Shown in pieces: positions 9,164 through 17,777 of a stretch of 64,000 bases of DNA (within the stretch, counting starts at the first letter, position 1; every line of letters starts with the position of its first letter). The notes under the pieces were generated by a model. That model was given only the letters and a program-made list of their open reading frames with translations, had not been told where the DNA came from and ran no database searches. This DNA comes from Candidatus Sulfotelmatobacter sp. (lineage in GTDB: Bacteria > Acidobacteriota > Terriglobia > Terriglobales > Acidobacteriaceae): the NCBI GenBank assembly GCA_030041415.1, contig JASHNX010000176.1, positions 1 through 64,000 on the forward strand. The letters are read 5' to 3'. The translations under genes were made by a program, and so were the position numbers.

Positions 9164-10549
9164 TTACTCCGCCGCCTCCGCAGCTTTGCCTTCCGCCTGC
9201 GGCAGAAGGGTACGCATTTCAAAGATCGAAATCATGGGCAGCAAGCGGCAGAACAGGAACATAGCTGCGAGGAACATTCCGATCGTGCCGAAATACGTCA
9301 TCCAGTCCCAGCGCGTGGGGTAGTACTGTCCCCAGGAGGAGTTGAGGAAATCGCGACTGAGGCTGACGACGACGATGATGAAGCGCTCCAGCCACATCCC
9401 GATGAGAATCACGAAAGAAATAAGGAACAAAGCCAGCGGACTCGTGCGCAGCTTGCGGATCCAAAGCAACTGCGGAATAAAAATATTGCAGGCCAGCAGC
9501 GACCAATACCACGGGGCATATGGGCCGTGTAGCCTGTTCCACAGCAGAAAAGCGTCATAGCTCTCGCCGCTGTACCATCCCATGAAAGCTTCTATGCCGT
9601 AGCCGTAGGCGACAATTAATCCCGTGGCAAGCATGACCTTGGCCGAATTTTGCAGGTGGCGCGAAGTGATGAAATCTTCGAGGCCGTAGATTTTGCGGAT
9701 GGGGATGGCAAGCATCAGCACCATAGCAAAGCCGGAATAAATGGCGCCGGCGACGAAGTACGGCGGAAAGATGGTGGTGTGCCAGCCGGGAACGATGCCG
9801 ACGGCAAAGTCAAAGCTCACAACGGTGTGAACGGAAAGCACCAGCGGAGTGGCGAGACCGGCGAGAAGCAAGTAGGCGGTCTCGTAGCGATGCCAGTGCC
9901 GTGCCGATCCTCGCCAGCCCATAGCAAGCATGCCGTAGACCAGGCGAATCCATGGGTTCGTTGCGCGGTCTCGGAGCGTGCCGAAATCGGGAATCAGGCC
10001 CATGAACCAGAAGAGCAGAGAAATCGTCGCGTAGGTCGAGACGGCGAAAACGTCCCACATGAGCGGACTGCGGAATTGCGGCCAAACGCCCATGGTGCTG
10101 GGATATGGAAAGAGCCAGTAGGCGAGCCAAGGACGGCCGACGTGAAGCAAGGGGAACAGTCCGGCGCAGGAAACGGCAAATAGCGTCATGGCTTCAGCGA
10201 AGCGATTGATGGAATTGCGCCAGGACTGACGAAGCAACAGAAGAATGGCGGAGATCAGCGTGCCGGCGTGGCCGATTCCGATCCACCAAACGAAGTTGAC
10301 GATGGCGAAGCCCCAGCCGATGGGAATCGTGATACCCCATATGCCTACGCCACGGATGAAAAGATAGCCGATGGCATAGAGCAACATCATGGTCGCGAGG
10401 AAGGCGATGCCGAAGCCCAGGAACCATCCGTTCGACGCAGGCCGGGTAAGAACGATCGAGCTGATCTTATCGGTGACCGAGGCAAATGTGTGGCCGGGCT
10501 CGATGACCGGAGCGGTCGTGGTCGCCGTCATTTTGTATTCGTCGCTCAT
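9164..10549 (-). CDS. actC: Alternative complex III quinol-binding membrane subunit ActC (NrfD-like)
   Basis: This 461-residue protein has about ten helices in the NrfD/polysulfide reductase membrane-anchor family. Recognisable features are WGFAIVNFVWWIGIGHAGT, the HVGRPWLAYWLFPYP loop and LERFIIVVVSLSRDFL. ActC is the subunit thought to bind quinol near the Fe-S clusters of ActB and to have a proton path. ATG at 10549 gives MSDEYKMTA. A second ATG six codons in is possible, and neither has a clear Shine-Dalgarno. A 71-nt gap to actB holds a small imperfect hairpin. Confidence 0.95.
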   Translation of the reverse strand: MSDEYKMTATTTAPVIEPGHTFASVTDKISSIVLTRPASNGWFLGFGIAFLATMMLLYAIGYLFIRGVGIWGITIPIGWGFAIVNFVWWIGIGHAGTLISAILLLLRQSWRNSINRFAEAMTLFAVSCAGLFPLLHVGRPWLAYWLFPYPSTMGVWPQFRSPLMWDVFAVSTYATISLLFWFMGLIPDFGTLRDRATNPWIRLVYGMLAMGWRGSARHWHRYETAYLLLAGLATPLVLSVHTVVSFDFAVGIVPGWHTTIFPPYFVAGAIYSGFAMVLMLAIPIRKIYGLEDFITSRHLQNSAKVMLATGLIVAYGYGIEAFMGWYSGESYDAFLLWNRLHGPYAPWYWSLLACNIFIPQLLWIRKLRTSPLALFLISFVILIGMWLERFIIVVVSLSRDFLNSSWGQYYPTRWDWMTYFGTIGMFLAAMFLFCRLLPMISIFEMRTLLPQAEGKAAEAAE

Positions 10550-10620
10550 GCTATGCCAGGGCCAAAGCCCCAGATTCCATTGACACTCTTTCGGTACGGC
10601 TGAAACCGTGCCCTTTCAAA
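10550..10620 (-). other. Short actB-actC intercistronic spacer with imperfect hairpin
   Basis: This 71-nt spacer contains GGTACGG-CTGAAA-CCGTGCC (about 10594-10613), a seven-pair stem with one mismatch in the transcript. It is too weak and lacks a U-run to be a terminator. It may affect mRNA processing between actB and actC. No ORF fits here. Confidence 0.3.
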
Positions 10621-13600
10621 TCAGCTCTCCAACTCCGGGTTCGGATTGCGAACCTCGGCCAGATACGTAGTGCGCGGGCGCGTCCCCAGATCGCCCAGCA
10701 GGCTGTAATTCAGCGACTTTGCTTTCAGCTTTGAGACCTGGCTTTCCGGATCGTTAATGTTGCCGAACACGATCGCGTTTGCCGGGCACGACTGCTGGCA
10801 GGCGGTTTGCAACTCGCCATCTTTGATCTTGATTTCCTTGCGCACGGAAGCGGTTTCGGCGTCGATGCGGTGCTCGGTAATGCGCTGGATGCAATACGTG
10901 CACTTTTCCATGACCCCGCGGCTGCGCACACTTACATCGGGGTTGCGCATCATCTTGTATTGCGGGGTGGTCCAATCCTGGAACAGGAAGAAATTGAACC
11001 GCCGCACCTTGTAAGGACAGTTGTTCGAGCAATAGCGCGTGCCGACGCAACGGTTGTAAACCATGTCGTTCAAGCCTTCGCTCGAATGATTGGTCGCGCC
11101 CACCGGGCAGACCAGCTCGCAGGGCGCATCTTCGCACTGCATACAAGGCACCGGCTGGAAAAACGCTTTGGGATTGTCGCGGTCGCCCTGGTAGTAAGCA
11201 TCGACACGAATCCAGTGCATGTGACGCCCAATTTCGGTTTGTTCTTTGCCAACCACGGCGATGTTATTTTCCGACTGGCAGGCCAGCATGCAGTTGTTGC
11301 AGCCGACGCACTTATTGAGATCGATGGCCATGCCCCAGGCATAGGCTTCGTCTTTGTAGTCGTACGGTTTGTAGAGTGAGAGGCCGGGCGTGGGGCTGGC
11401 TTCTTCGTCGAAGGCGAAGTTCGGATCTTTGCGGTATTCGGTCAGTGTGGTCTCGCGGACGAGCGGGCGATGCCCGCCATCGGGCGTATCCATGCTTTGC
11501 ATGCCCTGCACGGAGGCGAGGTTGTACGTGTCGCCGGTTTTACGAATCTGCACACCGGTTGCTCCCCAAAGGGCGGCGCTGGTGCGAAGCTGATAGGCGT
11601 TGAAACCATAGCCGGTGCCGACGCGGCCGGCGCGAGTGCGGCCGTAGCCGAGCGTCACGGTGATGGAATTATCAGGAAGCCCGGCCTGAATCCACGCTGC
11701 GCCTTTTACTGTTTTGCCGTTGAATTCGAGCTCAAGAACATCTTTGGAAGCGATCTGCAGGCGCTCGGCCATCTTCGGGCCGAGCTGGATGGCATTGTCC
11801 CAGGTGAGCTTGTTCATCGGCTTGGGCAATTCCTGCAGCCAGCCGTTGTTGGAGAATTGTCCGTCATAGATCGTGGGATCGCGGCGGATGTTGATCTCGA
11901 TGGCGCTGGGATCGGCAGTCGGAGCGGGCGAAAAGTTCTCCGACTTAGCTTGCAGAGACTTTGGGGCAAAGGCCGTTCCCTCGATCCAGCCATCGTGCAG
12001 GGAATTGCGCCAGAACTGTTCGAAATCCGCTCCGCTGTGCTGCTTCTGCCAATAATCGCGCACGAGATCGTGGCCGGATGCATTCTCTTGCGCGGCAAGC
12101 AGCGACACAAATTCCAGCGCGCTCTTGCCGTTATATAGAGGCGCGATCAGCGGCTGGATGATGCTGACGGTGCCATCGTAAGCGCGAGCGTCACCCCAGG
12201 TTTCGAGTTCATGCGCCTGATTCACATGCCATTGGCAAAGCTCGGCGGTTTCGTTGTTGTAGAGGCCGACGTGCACGCGGAGCGGAACTTTGTCACTCTT
12301 GAGAACATTGGCGAAGTCGAGATCGGCTGGCGCGTCGTAAGCCGGATTGCCGCCAAGAATGATGAGCAGGTCGACTTTTCCGGAGTTGATGTCGGCGGTG
12401 AGCTCTTTGATCGATTCGGTCTGATTGACGGGATTCGCGTCGACCGGGTCGGTGTAGAAAACGGTCTTACCGACGTTGCCGAGAGCCGCATTGATCTTGT
12501 GCACCAAGGCATGCACGACAGGCGACTGGTGATCGCCCGCTACAACGACACTGGAACCACGATGCGAGTTGAGATCGAGAACGATCGGACCGGCGATGCC
12601 TGGAATATCGCCGATTATCCCCTTGGCGCCCACTGGCGGATTCAGGAACTGGTTCTCCGCCAATTGCCGCGCTAGGGCTTGGATCTCGCTCGCCCGCTTC
12701 CCCCACCGATGATCCGCCTTCGCGCCCGTGCTCGACATCCCGCTCTCGATCACATACAGCCGGTTCATGTTGCCATCGGGGTTGCGGCGGGCGGCGAAGT
12801 CGCGGATGTAGCGGATATTTCCCGGAAAACCCGCATACAGGAAATCGGCGTCGAGCGAAACGATGACATCGGCCATCGAAAAATCGTAGCGGGTTTCGAC
12901 GGGCTGGCCAAAGGCGAGCTTTGCGCCTTCAAGCACGTTATCGCGATTGACCGGTTCCCAAACGTGCCACTTCGCCTGCGGATACGCCTTTAAGAAAGCC
13001 CGCATCTGGTCGGCGAGCGCAGGCGAAGAGATTGTCGGTGTGAGAATGCGAATGCCCGCACCTTGCAAGGCTTTCTGCACATTCAGCGGGCCGCGCATGG
13101 CGCTGACAAAGCTCTGCCAAGACCGCAGGTCACCCATTTCCGTAACGCTCTGCGAGCGGTCGGGATCGTACATGGTGAGCAGCGACGCCTGCGCAAAAAT
13201 ATCGGTTCCGCCAAGCGACGCGGGATGCTGGGGATTGCCTTCAATTTTTGTCGGGCGCCCGAGATGGCTTTCCACGATCACCGGGCTCGCGTAGCCCCCG
13301 AGAGTCAGTGCGCTGGCGTAGAACATGGGGCGGCCGGGAATGACATCCTCCGGCTGGCGAACGTAAGGAATGATCGGCTCCAGCGGCAGCTTGACGCAAC
13401 CGGTCATGCCAGCGAGGGCCATGGACGCGCCCATCACTTTGAGGAATCCTCGGCGAGAGACCGACTCGACCCATTCGGAAGCACCCTTGGGAAATTCGCG
13501 ATGCAGCGCTTCCTGAAATTCGGGATTGCCGGCGAGTTCTTCGAGGCTGCGCCAGTATTCGGGGCCGTTCGCCTTGTCAATTTCCGCGCGGACGGAATCG

Positions 13601-13659
13601 AGATTCAGCTTGCCCCGCTTTGAGGGGCAAACGTCGCCGCTTTGTTTATGGTCGTTCAT
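10621..13659 (-). CDS. actB: Alternative complex III Fe-S subunit ActB (molybdopterin-oxidoreductase-like fused to ferredoxin domain)
   Basis: At 1012 residues this is the large periplasmic subunit. A twin-arginine motif SRRGFLK at about 68-74 is followed by a hydrophobic run ending in MTGC (Cys88), suggesting Tat export and possible lipidation. The central part resembles the molybdopterin oxidoreductase fold, which in ACIII carries no Mo cofactor. The C-terminal part is a DMSO-reductase-B-like ferredoxin domain with CVGCNNCMLAC, CMQCEDAPCELVC, CVGTRYCSNNCPYK and CTYC...CQQSCPANA, enough for four clusters. These clusters would conduct electrons from the ActC quinol site to the haems. The gene is separated from actA by 124 nt containing a REP-like repeat, and no strong Shine-Dalgarno is seen. 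Confidence 0.96.
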   Translation of the reverse strand: MNDHKQSGDVCPSKRGKLNLDSVRAEIDKANGPEYWRSLEELAGNPEFQEALHREFPKGASEWVESVSRRGFLKVMGASMALAGMTGCVKLPLEPIIPYVRQPEDVIPGRPMFYASALTLGGYASPVIVESHLGRPTKIEGNPQHPASLGGTDIFAQASLLTMYDPDRSQSVTEMGDLRSWQSFVSAMRGPLNVQKALQGAGIRILTPTISSPALADQMRAFLKAYPQAKWHVWEPVNRDNVLEGAKLAFGQPVETRYDFSMADVIVSLDADFLYAGFPGNIRYIRDFAARRNPDGNMNRLYVIESGMSSTGAKADHRWGKRASEIQALARQLAENQFLNPPVGAKGIIGDIPGIAGPIVLDLNSHRGSSVVVAGDHQSPVVHALVHKINAALGNVGKTVFYTDPVDANPVNQTESIKELTADINSGKVDLLIILGGNPAYDAPADLDFANVLKSDKVPLRVHVGLYNNETAELCQWHVNQAHELETWGDARAYDGTVSIIQPLIAPLYNGKSALEFVSLLAAQENASGHDLVRDYWQKQHSGADFEQFWRNSLHDGWIEGTAFAPKSLQAKSENFSPAPTADPSAIEINIRRDPTIYDGQFSNNGWLQELPKPMNKLTWDNAIQLGPKMAERLQIASKDVLELEFNGKTVKGAAWIQAGLPDNSITVTLGYGRTRAGRVGTGYGFNAYQLRTSAALWGATGVQIRKTGDTYNLASVQGMQSMDTPDGGHRPLVRETTLTEYRKDPNFAFDEEASPTPGLSLYKPYDYKDEAYAWGMAIDLNKCVGCNNCMLACQSENNIAVVGKEQTEIGRHMHWIRVDAYYQGDRDNPKAFFQPVPCMQCEDAPCELVCPVGATNHSSEGLNDMVYNRCVGTRYCSNNCPYKVRRFNFFLFQDWTTPQYKMMRNPDVSVRSRGVMEKCTYCIQRITEHRIDAETASVRKEIKIKDGELQTACQQSCPANAIVFGNINDPESQVSKLKAKSLNYSLLGDLGTRPRTTYLAEVRNPNPELES

Positions 13660-13755
13660 TTCAGAAACTCAGCATTTCAGAAACTCAAGATCTTTCGACT
13701 GCGCGTTGGTTTCGCTTCGCGAGTCCAACTTTGCGCTCAGGATGACAAAAAGCTA
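13660..13755. repeat. REP-like interspersed repeat plus short tandem repeat in actA-actB spacer
   Basis: A 16-17 nt tandem repeat, ATTTCAGAAACTCA twice (about 13658-13690), is followed by a palindromic element. The minus strand of that element reads GTCATCCTGAGCGCAAAG and then runs through TTGG..TCGC-TTC-GCGA..CCAA to CGAAAGATCTTGAG. The GTCATYCYGA head and GCGC core match the class of short interspersed repeats common in acidobacterial genomes, and a second variant lies at 24614-24674. It sits inside an operon and could act as an mRNA stabiliser or processing site. That function is inferred. Confidence 0.6.
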
Positions 13756-13783
13756 AAACCCTAATACCGGCGTCAACAACTCA

Positions 13784-14482
13784 TCATCGATGGCACGTGT
13801 TGCAACTGGTAATGTCGTGAACGCTGCGAACTTCATACTTCTTGAGCAGCGCCGATCCCAGGGTTTCCTGATCCGTGAAACTTGTCCCATCCACTACAAC
13901 CGGCTTCGTGGTGGAGGGCTCCTCGTAACGCATGTTGAATACCTGATCGCGCGGACGCAGATATTTTTCCGGAGCGCGATGGCAATTTAGACACCACTCC
14001 ATCTGTAGCGATTCCTGCTGGTACATCAGCGGCATCTGATCGACCGGGCCGTGGCAGGTATTGCAGCCGACTCCTTTGGTGACGTGAATGCTGTGATTGA
14101 AAAAGACAAAATCGGGCAATGTGTTGACCCGCGTCCACTGCAAAGACTCGCCAGAGCGATAGCTGGCGCGAACCGGCTCGAGCATGTCGGCATTGGTCCA
14201 GATCTGCGAGTGGCAGTTCATGCAGGTCTTGGTGGGAGGGATTCCGGCAAAACTGGAAACTTCCACCGAGGTATGACAGTAGCGGCAATCGATGCCGAGG
14301 CCGGAAACGTGATGCTGATGGCTGAACGGCACGGGCTGGGGCTTGCGCACGCCCGCGTACGTAAGGTAAGGCGAGCCCTGAACCTCATAACCGACCCAGC
14401 CGAGCGCGGCCACGAGAAATACTGCGCCGAAAATTGTGACCCGCGAGAGGGTATTCGTGCTGCGGTGAAAAATTTGCGGCAT
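13784..14482 (-). CDS. actA: Alternative complex III pentahaem cytochrome c subunit ActA
   Basis: This 232-residue protein has an N-terminal membrane segment (about 13-31) and exactly five CxxCH haem sites: CRYCH, CMNCH, CNTCH, CLNCH and CNTCH near the very C-terminus. That is the ActA pattern (cytochrome c3/c7-like multihaem). ActA carries electrons from ActB to the terminal acceptor and is the first gene of the ACIII cluster, as here. The ATG at 14482 has no strong Shine-Dalgarno. A good promoter (TATAAT at 14600-14605) lies about 110 nt upstream, so actA is probably the first gene of the long operon. Confidence 0.95.
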   Translation of the reverse strand: MPQIFHRSTNTLSRVTIFGAVFLVAALGWVGYEVQGSPYLTYAGVRKPQPVPFSHQHHVSGLGIDCRYCHTSVEVSSFAGIPPTKTCMNCHSQIWTNADMLEPVRASYRSGESLQWTRVNTLPDFVFFNHSIHVTKGVGCNTCHGPVDQMPLMYQQESLQMEWCLNCHRAPEKYLRPRDQVFNMRYEEPSTTKPVVVDGTSFTDQETLGSALLKKYEVRSVHDITSCNTCHR

Positions 14483-14599
14483 GACTTCGTACGAGTTTCA
14501 GATGTTGCGGATACGACCTAGTTGCGTTGTTATTTGTCTATGAAAAGCGAGAAAGAAAATACCCACACATTTTCCAGTCGCTATTTAAGGAAACACGTG

Positions 14600-14628
14600 A
14601 TTATAAATACTTTGAGGCTGGTTGTCGC
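14600..14628 (-). promoter_or_regulatory. Sigma70-type promoter for the act-cta operon
   Basis: On the minus strand GCGACA (14623-14628) is separated by 17 nt from a perfect TATAAT (14600-14605). The start would be near 14593, giving a leader of roughly 110 nt before actA. It is the best promoter match in the 250-nt gap between the aldehyde dehydrogenase and actA. Confidence 0.55.
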
Positions 14629-14659
14629 GTTCCGTTGACATTTTTGAGCGAGAAATTTT

Positions 14660-14687
14660 AAAAAAATTCAGAAACAGGAGACTGAAT
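14660..14687 (-). terminator. Rho-independent terminator after the aldehyde dehydrogenase
   Basis: Read on the minus strand, ATTCAG-10 nt-CTGAAT is followed at once by a run of seven T (14660-14666), about 48 nt after the dehydrogenase stop. A second GC-rich hairpin, CGGGAG-ACAC-CTCCCG (14713-14728), lies directly after the stop. The stem of the U-tract hairpin is short and AT-rich, hence moderate confidence. Confidence 0.5.
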
Positions 14688-14734
14688 GCAAAACGGCGGC
14701 GGAATCCCGCCCCGGGAGACACCTCCCGCCGATT

Positions 14735-16180
14735 TCAGCGCAGGTTCATCACCAGTAATTTTGGTTCGGTCATTTCTTCGATGGCGTAGCGCAAGCCCTC
14801 GCGGCCAATGCCGGAATCCTTCACGCCGCCGTAGGGCATTTGATCGATGCGGAAGGACGGAATGTCGCCGGCAATCAATGCACCGACTTCCAATTCGTCG
14901 TATGCCTGGAAGAGCAGTTTAGCGTCGCGGGTAAAGATCCCGGCTTGCAAACCATAATTGGAATTGTTGATGCGACGAAGCGCTTCGTCGAAATTCTGAT
15001 AAGGCTCGACCGTCACGACTGGGCCAAAAATTTCCTGGCAGTTCACTTTCATCTCCGGCTTTGTAGCCGTGAGCACGGTTGGCTCGACGATCGAGCCGTG
15101 GCGGCGGCCGCCGCACAGCAGGCGAGCCCCAGCGCGAACCGCTTCGTCGATCCACTGCGTGACGCGGACCGCATCGCTCTCGCGGATCAGCGGGCCAAGA
15201 TCGGTTGATTCCTCCATAGGATCGCCGGTTTTCAGTTTTTCGACACCCTTCACCAGAAGATCGGTAAATTTGCCGTAGACGGAATGCTCAACCAGAATGC
15301 GCTGGACCGAGATGCAGGTCTGTCCGGCGTAGCCGAAACTGCCGGCGATGCAACGCTCGGCGGCGTAATCGAGATCGGCGTCGCTGTGGATGATTGCGCC
15401 GGCATTGCCCCCCAACTCGAGCGCGACTTTCTTTTTTCCAGCGCGGCGCTTGATGTCCCAGCCGACAGGCACGCTACCGGTAAAGCTGATCAGCTTGATG
15501 CGATCGTCGGTGACGAGGAGGCTGGCGTCGTCATTGGAAAGCGGCAGAACATTGAGGCCGCCATCCGGCCAGCCCGCCTGCTGCACACACTCTGCCAGAA
15601 GCAGCGCGCAGAGCGGAGTTTGCGGCGCAGGCTTCAGAACCATGGAACACCCGGCAGCAATCGCTGGCGCGACTTTGTGGGCGACCAGATTCAAGGGAAA
15701 ATTAAATGGCGTGATCCCGGCGATAGGACCAAGCGGGTAGCGCTTTACGATGCCCCAGCGTCCGGCGGTGAACTCCTGCCAATCGAGCGGAAGATATTCG
15801 CCATAAATGCGCGTGGCTTCTTCGGCGGCAACATTGAAGATGAAAATGGCACGGTCGACTTCGATGCGTGCCAATCGGATCGGCTTGCCGGCCTCCTGCG
15901 CCAGCGTGCGGGAGAACTCGTCGCGGCGCTCAACCAGTTGCTGCGAGATGCGGCGCAAGACGCGCTGACGCTCGAACGCGGGCAAACGCTTGGTTGTGCC
16001 AAAAGCTTTGACAGAAGCGGCAATGGCTGCCTCGGCGTGTTCGCGGCGCGCCTGCGTAACTCGCCCCACGAGGCTGCCGTCGTAAGGAGCGCGGACCTCG
16101 ACGACGTCGCCATCGTCGAACCATCGGCCGTCCATAAAAAATCCATGGGTTGCCACCGGCGCGATCGTCATCTCCGCCAT
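14735..16180 (-). CDS. NAD(P)-dependent aldehyde dehydrogenase
   Basis: This is a 481-residue ALDH-superfamily enzyme. The catalytic cysteine lies in YAGQTCISVQR (about residue 285), the general-base glutamate in LELGGNAG, and the cofactor and substrate motifs ITPFNFPLN and FTGSVPVG are present. The family oxidises aldehydes to acids. Sequence style is nearest to lactaldehyde/succinate-semialdehyde/phosphonoacetaldehyde-type dehydrogenases, but the substrate cannot be assigned. It is divergently arranged from the amidase at 16327, sharing a 146-nt promoter region, and stands alone with its own terminator. Its start at 16180 (MAEMTIAPVATHGFF) has a GGGAGG-like sequence just upstream (TCTGGGGAGGGAAAA). 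Confidence 0.92.
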   Translation of the reverse strand: MAEMTIAPVATHGFFMDGRWFDDGDVVEVRAPYDGSLVGRVTQARREHAEAAIAASVKAFGTTKRLPAFERQRVLRRISQQLVERRDEFSRTLAQEAGKPIRLARIEVDRAIFIFNVAAEEATRIYGEYLPLDWQEFTAGRWGIVKRYPLGPIAGITPFNFPLNLVAHKVAPAIAAGCSMVLKPAPQTPLCALLLAECVQQAGWPDGGLNVLPLSNDDASLLVTDDRIKLISFTGSVPVGWDIKRRAGKKKVALELGGNAGAIIHSDADLDYAAERCIAGSFGYAGQTCISVQRILVEHSVYGKFTDLLVKGVEKLKTGDPMEESTDLGPLIRESDAVRVTQWIDEAVRAGARLLCGGRRHGSIVEPTVLTATKPEMKVNCQEIFGPVVTVEPYQNFDEALRRINNSNYGLQAGIFTRDAKLLFQAYDELEVGALIAGDIPSFRIDQMPYGGVKDSGIGREGLRYAIEEMTEPKLLVMNLR

Positions 16181-16326
16181 TTTTCCCTCCCCAGACGTGA
16201 ACGGACCCTTTTCGATTATAGGCCGAAGAGCGAGGTTGCTTTGCAGAAGGTTTCGCGAAAAACGACTCCTTGCGCAAGTACGTCGGAAGCGGAGTCGAAT
16301 CGCCGCTACAATGAACCGTCACGACC

Positions 16327-17685
16327 ATGCCAGACCTGGAAACAATTTCAGCGCTAGCGCCGCGACTTCGGAAAAAGGAAATCTCTCCAGTCGAGCTGAC
16401 GCTCGGGTGCCTGGGTCGGATTGAAGAACTCAATCCAACGCTGAACGCATTTATTAGCGTAACCGCCGATTCGGCAATGGCCGAGGCGCGGAAAGCAGAG
16501 ACTGAGATTGTGCGCGGAGAATGGCGCGGTCCGCTACATGGAATTCCGATCGCATTGAAAGATCTGATCGATACCGCAGGAGTGCGAACGACGGCGGCGA
16601 GCAGGCTGTGCGAAAATCGCGTGCCGGAAAAAGATGCGGATGTGGTGCGTCGGCTGCGGCAGGCTGGCGCGGTGATTGTGGGCAAGAACAATTTGCATGA
16701 GTTCGCTTATGGCGGGAGCTCTCTGGTGAGTTTTTTCGGCGAGATTCACAATCCCCGGAACGCGGAACACATTGCCGGAGGATCTTCCGGAGGATCGGCG
16801 GCGGCGGTTGCCGCCGGCTTATGTTATGCGGCGATTGGCACAGACACGGCGGGATCGATCCGCGAGCCGGCGGCGCTATGCGGATGCGTGGGTTTGAAAC
16901 CGACTTATGGAAGGGTTTCCGCGCGCGGCGTCATTCCACTCTCGTGGTCACTCGACCATGTTGGGCCTATCGCGGCGAGCGTTGGCGATGCAGCGCTTGT
17001 TCTACAGGCAATTGCCGGCTACGATGCGCTGGATACATGCAGCGCGAATGTTCCGCTGAGCGATTCCGCTTCGGCGTGCAATGAGAGCGCGAAAAATCTC
17101 CGGGTGGGGATTCCGCGCAAGTTTTTTTATGACGATCTCGATGACGAAGTCCAGGCGGCAGTTGAACACGCGATTGCGACGATTCGAACGGTGGTCGCGG
17201 AAGTGCGGGAGGTGAAGCTCGATCCGCCGACTGATCGATCGGTCCAGCTGGCGGAGTCGTTTGCCTATCACGCCGAAAACGTCGCACGGACACCAGAGCT
17301 TTATCAGCCGGAGACGCTGCGGAGGATTCGCTCGGGTGAGAAGATTTCGGCGACGGAATATATTGAGCGGCGGCGCGAGCTGGATGAAGAACGGCGACGG
17401 GCCGGCGAAATTTTTGCCGAAGTCGATTTGCTCGTGACACCAACGACGCCAATTCCCGCGCCGAAGATTGCCGATCTGAAGAAAGATCCAGCGGCTCTGC
17501 GGCCGGCGGAGCTGATTCTGCTGCGCAATACGCGGCCGTTTAATGTCTGGGGATTGCCGGCGATCTCGGTGCCGTGCGGTACTTCGAATGCCGGGTTGCC
17601 GATAGGGCTGCAGATTGCGGGGCCGCCTTGGGGAGAAGAGTTGGTGTTGAGGTTGGCGGGAGCGTATGCGCGAAGTACAACGTGA
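16327..17685 (+). CDS. Amidase-signature family hydrolase (GatA-like)
   Basis: This 452-residue protein has the full amidase signature. The catalytic lysine lies in PIALKDLIDT, the Gly/Ser loop is GGSSGGSAAAV, and the nucleophile serine is in GTDTAGSIREPAALCG. These form the Ser-cisSer-Lys triad. The closest family members are GatA of Glu-tRNA(Gln) amidotransferase and stand-alone amidases. No gatB or gatC lies nearby and the protein is slightly short for GatA, so a free amidase acting on small amides is likely, though a true GatA cannot be excluded. TACAAT at 16307-16312 suggests a promoter with a very short leader. Confidence 0.88.
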   Translation: MPDLETISALAPRLRKKEISPVELTLGCLGRIEELNPTLNAFISVTADSAMAEARKAETEIVRGEWRGPLHGIPIALKDLIDTAGVRTTAASRLCENRVPEKDADVVRRLRQAGAVIVGKNNLHEFAYGGSSLVSFFGEIHNPRNAEHIAGGSSGGSAAAVAAGLCYAAIGTDTAGSIREPAALCGCVGLKPTYGRVSARGVIPLSWSLDHVGPIAASVGDAALVLQAIAGYDALDTCSANVPLSDSASACNESAKNLRVGIPRKFFYDDLDDEVQAAVEHAIATIRTVVAEVREVKLDPPTDRSVQLAESFAYHAENVARTPELYQPETLRRIRSGEKISATEYIERRRELDEERRRAGEIFAEVDLLVTPTTPIPAPKIADLKKDPAALRPAELILLRNTRPFNVWGLPAISVPCGTSNAGLPIGLQIAGPPWGEELVLRLAGAYARSTT

Positions 17686-17777
17686 AAAGCCCCTTGCAAC
17701 GAGCCCTTAATAAAAACCTTCGTGAATACAACTCGTCTTGTTGGAGAGCAGTTTTTCATCCTCATTCCGGTCTCACC

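Noticed and set aside
14635-14663. Plus-strand TTGACA with a TTTAAA/TTAAAA -10 at 16-17 nt, followed by a Shine-Dalgarno-like AGGAG and ORF at 14686
   Set aside because: The ORF is antisense to the aldehyde dehydrogenase, short and without recognisable sequence; the AGGAG is the loop of the minus-strand terminator.
15284-16357. 357-residue open frame antisense to the aldehyde dehydrogenase
   Set aside because: A shadow of a GC-rich gene: no Shine-Dalgarno, low-complexity charged translation, and the other strand encodes a complete conserved enzyme.
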